Source: a bacterium
GTDB taxonomy: Bacteria > Verrucomicrobiota > Kiritimatiellia > RFP12 > UBA1067
NCBI GenBank assembly: GCA_025360845.1
Contig: JANYBJ010000093.1
Location: forward strand, 1-48,738
Reading direction: 5' to 3'
Length of the DNA: 48,738 bases
The position numbers were made by a program, and so were the translations under genes. Under the pieces are notes generated by a model. The model saw only the letters and a program-made list of their open reading frames with translations. It was not told the origin of the DNA and searched no databases. Below, one piece after another: positions 42,806 to 48,738 of the stretch; the stretch's first letter is position 1; every line of letters starts with the position of its first letter.

Positions 42806-45800
42806 ATGAACGTTATAAAGCTGGTGCAGGTGAAGCGGCAAATCATGAGGCGGGCTTCCTCGGGTAAAGGAATCAAAAGTATGAATCCAATCAGAAGCAT
42901 GCAAGAGGTCATGAAGCGTTCCGCCCTTGGGTTGGGCGCGGCGGCGGTGATGGGTGTGGTTGCCGCTGGCCTTTTCCCCGGTGCCTGCCTGGCCGCCGGG
43001 CCAGCCGGCGTGACCGATGCAGCCCTGTGGCTGGATGCGTCGCAACTCACCGGACTGAACAACGGCGACACGGTGTCTACATGGACCGACATGTCCGGGA
43101 ATGGCAACCACGCCGCCGCCGCCGGGAGCGCGGCCACTTACCAGACCGGCGCACTCAACGGCCAGCCTGTGGTGCGGTTCAACGCCGACGGCAACGCCAG
43201 CTTTAATTTCACGGAAGATGCGGCGATCCGGACTGTGTTCTGGGTGGTCAAGAACACCCATCCCGGCGAGCACTTTATGCTGGGGGACAGCAACCGTGTT
43301 TACGATTTTCATGCGGGGTACTCCACGCTGTGGAGCGACCAGTGGGTAAGTGATTCGATCAAAAACGGAACCACGAAGCTCATGGGGACGTCGGTGAACG
43401 GCACAACGACCGTGCTGCCTTCCGACTCATACTCGTTGGTCACTCTGGTCACGACCGGTCCCGTGCGGGCGAATACGCTCTCTGTGGACCGCGGCATGGG
43501 CGGACGCAGCTGGACGGGTGACATGGCCGAGGTCCTGATCTACAACCGCGCGCTGTCGTGGACAGAGGAACTCGCCGTCGGCAACTACCTTGCGGTCAAG
43601 TATGGTTTGGCAACGGCCTATCAGACCGCCGGGGGGCCAGCCGGCGTAACCGGTGCCGCCCTGTGGCTGGACGCGGCGCAACTTGCCGGTCTGACCAACG
43701 ACGCTACGGTGGCTACTTGGAACGACATGTCCGGGAATAACAGACACGCCATTGCCACCGGGACCGCTGCTACCTATCAGACCAACGCGCTCAACGGCCA
43801 GCCCGTGGTGCGGTTCAGCGCCGACGGCAACGCCAGCTTTAATTTTACGGAAGATCCGGCGATCCGGACCGTGTTCTGGGTGGTCAAAAAAACCAATCCC
43901 GGCTTCAACTTTTTGCTGGGGGACAGCGGCGCTTACGATTTCCATACGGAGTGGAACGCGCTGTGGAGCGCCGACTACGCGAGTGCTTCTGTCAAAAACG
44001 GAACGACGAAGCTGATGGGAACGCCGGTGAACGGGCGCACGACCGCGCTGCCCTCCGCAGCATATTCTTTGGTCACCCTGGTCACGACCGGCAACGTGCG
44101 GGCGAATCAGCTCACCTTGGACCGCGGCTATGGCGGCCGGAGCTGGACGGGTGACATGGCCGAGATCCTGATCTACGACCGCGCGCTGTCGTCGGCAGAG
44201 GAACTCGCCGTCGGCAAATACCTTGCGGCCAAGTATGGTTTGGTCACGCAATATCTGCCCGGAAACACCGCCGCCCTGTGGCTGGACGCGTCGCAACTCA
44301 CCGGTCTGACCGACGGCGATACGGTGGCGACCTGGACCGACATGTCCGGGAATGGCAACCACGCTGCCGCCACCGGCAACGCTGCCACCTATCAGATCGG
44401 CGCGCTCAATGGCCAGCCCGTGGTGCGGTTCAACGCCGACGGCAACTCCAGCTTTAATTTCACCGAAGACACGGCGATACGGACCGTGTTCTGGGTGGTC
44501 AAAAACACCAATCACGGCCTGCACTTCTTGCTGGGGGACAGCAACGGTGCTTACTACGATTTCCATGGGGGCGACGCCGCTGAGATTTGGCACACCACTT
44601 GGACAAGCGCTTCTATCCGAAACGGAACGACGAAGCTGATGGGGACGCCGGTGAATGGACTCACGACCGTGCTGCCCTCCGCCTCATACTCGCTGGTCAG
44701 TCTGGTCACCACCGGCCCCGTGCGGGCGAATACGCTCACCGCGGACCGCGGCATGGTCGGACGAAGCTGGGCGGGTGACATGGCCGAGGTTCTGATCTAC
44801 GACCACGCGCTGTCGGCGGCAGAGGAACGCGCCGTCGGCACCTACCTTGCGACCAAGTATGCTTTGGCTACGGAGTATACTTCGGCAGGAATCACTTGGG
44901 GTTCCGCCCAAACCATGTCGGCGGATACCGACGTGATCACCACCGGCATGCTGAACTATGCCTACGGCTTTAGCGCGGCTGCGACGGTGAACACAGTTCC
45001 GTTCGCGTTGGGAAGCAGCGTCAGTTCACTCGGCACGGACGTGACCCTGTCCCGCAGTTTTTCGGCCCGCTATACCGACTACGGCAACGGAACCGCGGCA
45101 CCGTTCACCAGCCTTTCCGCCGAGTATCAGGCGATGACGACGGGCGGCCTTTATGGCGATTCCGGCGACTACAACATCGCGCTGAACAATCTGACGCCCG
45201 GCCACACCTACCTCGTGCAAATCTGGGTGAATGAAAGCCGAAACTCTTTCGGTCGTAACGAAACCGTCACCAGCACCGGCCCCGGCGGTAATACGGTCAC
45301 ACTCGTTTACAACACCACCAGTGCCGTGGGCGGCGTGGGCCAATCTGTCGCCGGCACCTTTACCGCGGTCGGCACCTCCCAAACGTTCACCCTGAAGGGA
45401 AACGACAGCACGCAGCTCAACGCCCTGCAACTCCGCACGATGCCGATCTACTGGGATAACAACGGAAGCACGGCCGGTTTCGGCGCGGCGTCCGGCACCT
45501 GGGCCGCACCGGCCACCGGCAACAGCAACCAAGGCTGGAGCGCGGATGCGACCGGAAACACGCCCCCTGCCGACTTCACCAGCATCCTCACCGACGCCGT
45601 ACACTTCGGCAACGGGGCGACCGGCCTCGGCGCGGGCACCGTCACGGTGAGTGGCGCGGTGTCTGCCGGAGACATCACCTTTGCCTCCGGCTCAGGTGCC
45701 ATTACGCTAGCGGGCGGCACGATCACCCTGCCTGACAGCGCAACCCTTGTTGTCAACAATGTTTCCGACGCCATCAGCTCGGTCCTCGCGGGCGCGGGCA

Positions 45801-46261
45801 ACAGCCTCACCAAGTCTGGCCCCGGCACGCTCATACTCTCCGGCGCGAACACCTACACCGGGAGCACCACCGTCAATGCAGGCACCCTGCTCGCGAATAA
45901 CACGTCAGGCAGCGGAACCGGCGCCGGCAACGTCACGGTGAATGACGGGGCAACGTTCGGCGGAACGGGAACCATCAGCGGGAACGTCACCTTCCAGACG
46001 GGCGGGAAAGCGCTTTTCTCGGACGCAGGCACGCTGACATTTACCGGTTCGCTGACTCTGAACGACACGGTCGTTCACCTGCCCGTCGCTCTGCCGTACG
46101 GCTCCTTCACGCTGGCGACCTATACGACACTTTCCGGAACCTTCGCGAGCGTTCCGGTCTTCGACAGCGGCTCCATAGTCGGTTTGAGCAAGATCATTAC
46201 GGGAGGCGGTCAGGTTGTTTTGAAGGTGTTTCCCCCCGGTACGATGATCTGTATCTTCTGA
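42806..46261 (+). CDS. Large secreted protein with three tandem LamG-like domains and autotransporter-type repeat
   Basis: 1151 residues. A long positively charged N-terminus precedes a hydrophobic segment near 40-60 ending in CLAAG, like an extended signal peptide. Three lectin-like repeats of about 205 residues follow, each opening with AALWLDA and containing TWxDMSGN, NGQPVVRF and GDMAEVLIY or similar. After these come a beta-rich domain of about 190 residues and an autotransporter-associated repeat (GPGTLILSGANTYTGSTTV). No beta-barrel or PEP-CTERM sorting tail is visible. AAAGGAGAG precedes the ATG at 42806. A surface adhesin or glycan-binding role is inferred. Confidence 0.88.
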   Translation: MNVIKLVQVKRQIMRRASSGKGIKSMNPIRSMQEVMKRSALGLGAAAVMGVVAAGLFPGACLAAGPAGVTDAALWLDASQLTGLNNGDTVSTWTDMSGNGNHAAAAGSAATYQTGALNGQPVVRFNADGNASFNFTEDAAIRTVFWVVKNTHPGEHFMLGDSNRVYDFHAGYSTLWSDQWVSDSIKNGTTKLMGTSVNGTTTVLPSDSYSLVTLVTTGPVRANTLSVDRGMGGRSWTGDMAEVLIYNRALSWTEELAVGNYLAVKYGLATAYQTAGGPAGVTGAALWLDAAQLAGLTNDATVATWNDMSGNNRHAIATGTAATYQTNALNGQPVVRFSADGNASFNFTEDPAIRTVFWVVKKTNPGFNFLLGDSGAYDFHTEWNALWSADYASASVKNGTTKLMGTPVNGRTTALPSAAYSLVTLVTTGNVRANQLTLDRGYGGRSWTGDMAEILIYDRALSSAEELAVGKYLAAKYGLVTQYLPGNTAALWLDASQLTGLTDGDTVATWTDMSGNGNHAAATGNAATYQIGALNGQPVVRFNADGNSSFNFTEDTAIRTVFWVVKNTNHGLHFLLGDSNGAYYDFHGGDAAEIWHTTWTSASIRNGTTKLMGTPVNGLTTVLPSASYSLVSLVTTGPVRANTLTADRGMVGRSWAGDMAEVLIYDHALSAAEERAVGTYLATKYALATEYTSAGITWGSAQTMSADTDVITTGMLNYAYGFSAAATVNTVPFALGSSVSSLGTDVTLSRSFSARYTDYGNGTAAPFTSLSAEYQAMTTGGLYGDSGDYNIALNNLTPGHTYLVQIWVNESRNSFGRNETVTSTGPGGNTVTLVYNTTSAVGGVGQSVAGTFTAVGTSQTFTLKGNDSTQLNALQLRTMPIYWDNNGSTAGFGAASGTWAAPATGNSNQGWSADATGNTPPADFTSILTDAVHFGNGATGLGAGTVTVSGAVSAGDITFASGSGAITLAGGTITLPDSATLVVNNVSDAISSVLAGAGNSLTKSGPGTLILSGANTYTGSTTVNAGTLLANNTSGSGTGAGNVTVNDGATFGGTGTISGNVTFQTGGKALFSDAGTLTFTGSLTLNDTVVHLPVALPYGSFTLATYTTLSGTFASVPVFDSGSIVGLSKIITGGGQVVLKVFPPGTMICIF
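43023..44880. repeat. Three tandem coding repeats of about 0.62 kb
   Basis: Units begin near 43023, 43658 and 44272 and are strongly alike at the DNA level, including long identical stretches. They encode the three LamG-like domains and could change copy number by homologous recombination. Confidence 0.8.
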
Positions 46262-46307
46262 GGCAGTTTGGTTTACACAACAGCAGCGGCGATAAGCGTG
46301 CCTGTGC

Positions 46308-47465
46308 TTAAGAATGGTATTGGCGACGGTATTCAGCGAGGCTGACGCCTGTCTCAGCTCTGAAGTGGCGTGCGATGTGCGTCGCGTCGGTGAAGCCTGT
46401 TGCAAAGGCAATCTCCGAAACGCTCATCGTGCTGTCGATCAGCATGTTGGTGATGACGCTGATACGGCTTTTGCGTATCTGCTCGTGGATCGTGCGGTTA
46501 AGACTGGCGCGGAAGCGTTTCTCCAGCACCCGCCGCGACAAGCCGACAGCCTTGGCCACCTCGTCCACATACAGCGGCTTTTTACAGGCATTCTGGATGA
46601 ATCGTACGGCTTGGGCGACCTGCGGGTCCGAGATGGCTATGATGTCCGTTGACAGGCGTGCGACGACATGGGTCGGATGAACGAGGATTTTGTCTGACTT
46701 GGGGCGATGCCCCAGCATCAGGCGGTGAAGGCATGCGGCAGCTTCGAACCCGCCCTGCTCCGCGGAAATGGCGACGCTGGACGTCGGCACGGTCGAGAGC
46801 GTACACACGAGTTCATCGTTGTTGACGCCGATGATCGCGACTTGATCGGGAATGCTGAGGGAGGCGACTTTGCAGACTTCGGCGACCTGCTGTCCCCGCT
46901 CGTCGATGCACGCCATCAGGCCCACCGGTTTGGGCAACGCCTTGAGCCAGTTCTCCAGAGAACTCTGTTCTTTCTCCCGCGTAAGCCCGCCACCCGCATG
47001 GGGCGGAATGTAAGTGTCGACAAGGCCGCCCGCCTGCTGGATGCCCCGTTCAAACCCCTCATGCCGCTGATCCGACCAAAAAAGGCCGGGATACCCGCAG
47101 AAGCCAAAATTATTGAAGCCCCGCTCAAGCAGGTGATGTGCCGCCATCTCACCCATGGCCCGGTGGTCGCTGACGATGTTTGGGATTCCTTTGATCGTTT
47201 CAGTCAGATAGTTCGAGACGACACAAGGAAGTCCAGATGCGCGAATCTCTTTCAGCAGCGGGCTTTCCAGCATGATGACGCCGTCCACCGCTTTCAACAG
47301 TTCCAGCATGTTCAGGTTGCCCTTATCCCAGTAAGGGGCTTCCCGCACAAACACCCACGGTCCGTGAAGCTGTGAATAGCGGGAAATGCCGGTCAGCAAG
47401 GATCGTTCATAGGCGTATCCCGTGTTGAGGAGAAGCATGACGACGGGCGTTTTCACCGTTCGCAT
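46308..47465 (-). CDS. XylR-like transcription regulator (sugar-binding sensor plus AraC DNA-binding domain)
   Basis: 385 residues. Residues 1-270 form a LacI/periplasmic-binding-type sensor (VVMLLLNTGYAYERSLLTGISRY, IGVNNDELVCTLSTVPTSSVA). Residues about 280-385 form an AraC helix-turn-helix pair (VDEVAKAVGLSRRVLEKRFR, VSEIAFATGFTDATHIARHFR). This layout is that of E. coli XylR and of the many similar regulators in PVC bacteria. ATG 47465 fits the family N-terminus; the frame is open to 47522. It is divergent from the URO-D-family gene and probably controls it or the surface protein. Confidence 0.9.
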   Translation of the reverse strand: MRTVKTPVVMLLLNTGYAYERSLLTGISRYSQLHGPWVFVREAPYWDKGNLNMLELLKAVDGVIMLESPLLKEIRASGLPCVVSNYLTETIKGIPNIVSDHRAMGEMAAHHLLERGFNNFGFCGYPGLFWSDQRHEGFERGIQQAGGLVDTYIPPHAGGGLTREKEQSSLENWLKALPKPVGLMACIDERGQQVAEVCKVASLSIPDQVAIIGVNNDELVCTLSTVPTSSVAISAEQGGFEAAACLHRLMLGHRPKSDKILVHPTHVVARLSTDIIAISDPQVAQAVRFIQNACKKPLYVDEVAKAVGLSRRVLEKRFRASLNRTIHEQIRKSRISVITNMLIDSTMSVSEIAFATGFTDATHIARHFRAETGVSLAEYRRQYHS

Positions 47466-47491
47466 AATGGCTAATAATAAACGCAAAGTGG

Positions 47492-47508
47492 CGTTCCCGT
47501 AAAGAACG
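47492..47508. promoter_or_regulatory. Possible operator between the regulator and the URO-D gene
   Basis: Inverted repeat CGTTC (47492-47496) and GAACG (47504-47508) separated by seven bases, in the 88-bp divergent gap. Confidence 0.35.
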
Positions 47509-47553
47509 TTTCGGGGTAACATGGATGCGTGATTGTGAATGGGAGATTATTTT

Positions 47554-48705
47554 ATGAGGCGGATGACTTCACGGGAACGGGTGCTGGCTGCGTTTGAGAG
47601 GCGCGGGTATGACCGCATTCCGGTCAAACACGAGGGCACGCCGGAGATCAACCGGATGCTGATGGAACATTTCGGGCTTTCCAACATGGAGCAGTTGTTG
47701 CGGGTGTTGGGCGATGATTTCCGTTATGTCGAGGCGGTGTACTGCGGGCCGGAACTGCGGACGTTCCCCGACGGCAGCATCGAAGGCTACTGGGGCGAGC
47801 ACTACAAATACGCGGAGTTCGAAGGCGGCAAGTATCTGGAGTCCGTCTACCAGCCCTTTGCATGCGTGGAGACGCTCGACCAGTTGGACCGCTCGCACTT
47901 CCCGACCGCGGACTGGTTCGACTACTCGGCCATCCGGTCGCAGTGCGAGGCGCTGCAACAGCAGGGCGTGGCGATCTGCTTCGGCACGGCAGGGGACATG
48001 GACTTCATCAACAGCATCGCCCGCGCCCGCGGCACGGAACAGGTGCTGATCGATCTGTTCACGGATGACCCGGTCTACCTGGCTATCATGGAGGCGCGCT
48101 TCCAGTTTTATTTCGAGCAGCACCGCCGGGCCTTGGAGGCGGCGGGCGGGCTCATCGACTTCACGCACATCGGCGAGGACCTCGGCACGCAGCTCGCGCA
48201 GGTGATCAGCCACGAGATCTTCGAGAAGCACTTCGCGCCTAAGTTCAAGGCCTATTTCGCGATGGCCCACTCGTACGGTGCCAAGACGATGATGCATATC
48301 TGCGGGTGCGCAGTGGCGTTCCTGCCGCGTCTGGCGGAGCTGGGGCTCGACGTGTATGACGTGGTCCAGCCGACCACGCCGCAGACCGATATCGCTAACC
48401 TGCAAAAGAAGGTCGGCGACCGCCTGACCTTCTGCGGCAGCGTCTGCGTCCAGAGCACCTTGGCCTTTGGCACCCCGCAGGATGTCGAGCGTGAAGTCAA
48501 GCGCCGCCTGGCGCTCTTTCCGAAGGGCGGGCTTTTCCTCGGGCCGACCCACGCGATTCAGGTCGGCTCACCGCTGGAGAACATTTTGGCGCTCTACCGA
48601 ACGGCGGGCTCGCTCATGGAAACCGTGGATGACGACATCCGCGCGCTCGGCCAGACTGAGAACTCGAATGGAACGGGCAAGGTCAATCTCTCGAAGCTGT
48701 TTTAG
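47554..48705 (+). CDS. Uroporphyrinogen decarboxylase (URO-D)-family protein
   Basis: 383 residues, cytoplasmic TIM barrel. TSRERVLAAFERRGYDRIPV is the typical opening of URO-D-like methyltransferase proteins. MMHICGCAVAFLPRLAELGLDVYDVVQP, CGSVCVQSTLAFGTPQDVEREV and GGLFLGPTHAIQ follow the family pattern. The metal-binding His and Cys of HICGC suggest a cobamide-dependent methyltransferase or demethylase rather than haem synthesis, which in this window uses the siroheme route. GGGAG precedes the ATG at 47554. Confidence 0.88.
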   Translation: MRRMTSRERVLAAFERRGYDRIPVKHEGTPEINRMLMEHFGLSNMEQLLRVLGDDFRYVEAVYCGPELRTFPDGSIEGYWGEHYKYAEFEGGKYLESVYQPFACVETLDQLDRSHFPTADWFDYSAIRSQCEALQQQGVAICFGTAGDMDFINSIARARGTEQVLIDLFTDDPVYLAIMEARFQFYFEQHRRALEAAGGLIDFTHIGEDLGTQLAQVISHEIFEKHFAPKFKAYFAMAHSYGAKTMMHICGCAVAFLPRLAELGLDVYDVVQPTTPQTDIANLQKKVGDRLTFCGSVCVQSTLAFGTPQDVEREVKRRLALFPKGGLFLGPTHAIQVGSPLENILALYRTAGSLMETVDDDIRALGQTENSNGTGKVNLSKLF

Positions 48706-48714
48706 GTCCCGCCG

Positions 48715-48738
48715 GCCAGTGGCAAGTGTTGCACTGGC
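48715..48738 (+). terminator. Hairpin after the URO-D gene at the window edge
   Basis: 7-bp perfect arms (48715-48721 with 48732-48738), extendable inward by three pairs with one bulge. Whether a T-run follows cannot be seen. Confidence 0.4.

Noticed and set aside
47554-48705. hemE (uroporphyrinogen decarboxylase for haem)
   Set aside because: Sequence pattern and divergent sugar-type regulator fit the wider URO-D methyltransferase family, and haem synthesis here uses the siroheme route.

Overview
The window is GC-rich, densely coded bacterial DNA. It most resembles an anaerobic member of the Planctomycetes-Verrucomicrobia-Chlamydiae group, of Kiritimatiellota/Lentisphaerae type. This is inferred from gene content, not from any database search: secreted multihaem cytochromes with calcium-binding repeats, a secreted formylglycine-generating-enzyme (SUMF1) fold protein, a LamG/autotransporter-repeat surface protein, an AraC regulator with a sugar-binding-type sensor, a URO-D-family methyltransferase-like protein, and haem synthesis through siroheme. 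No rRNA, tRNA, CRISPR array, insertion sequence or phage gene was seen.

Layout. 1-4497 (minus): two tandem paralogous nine-haem cytochromes, the distal one cut by the window edge. 4777-10022 (plus): a tightly overlapping operon ccsA/hemX-hemA-ahbC-ahbAB(fusion)-cbiK for haem by the siroheme route and cytochrome c maturation, followed by a lone receiver-domain protein. 10645-13669: a membrane Ser/Thr kinase and a divergent FHA protein. 13680-16867: a PP-loop thiouridylase-like protein, a small secreted toroid-repeat protein and a Gfo/Idh/MocA oxidoreductase. 16991-18532: guaA, in which the codon of the catalytic cysteine is an in-frame TGA. 18773-26038 (plus): NERD protein, S41 protease, dapF, rsmE, rlmB and a GH20 hexosaminidase. 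26120-28879 (plus): an AmmeMemoRadiSam cluster (amrS, a small Tat-like peptide, an amrB-amrA fusion).

28887-42476 (almost all minus) is an aromatic amino acid supercluster. The phe/tyr unit (type I-beta DAHP synthase, prephenate dehydratase, chorismate mutase) has a leader peptide rich in Tyr and Phe codons and a terminator/antiterminator pair. The trp unit (trpEGDCF plus a second DAHP synthase of the AroFGH type) has its own leader peptide with tandem Trp codons and a terminator. trpBA lies further downstream, separated from the rest by a RelB/YoeB-like toxin-antitoxin pair and a SUMF1-fold gene on the other strand. That gene has a run of ten C inside its promoter spacer, and its C-terminus looks like the variable region of a diversity-generating retroelement target.

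42806-48738: a large secreted protein with three tandem LamG-like repeats, then a divergent XylR-like regulator and URO-D-family gene.

Recurrent non-coding structure includes short GC-rich hairpins between genes, a nested palindromic element inside the 3' end of rsmE, and tracts with a 7-bp period at several gene junctions. The observations I rate highest are the TGA at the guaA nucleophile, the two amino-acid attenuators, the poly-C promoter with the retroelement-like target gene, and the nested palindrome in rsmE.
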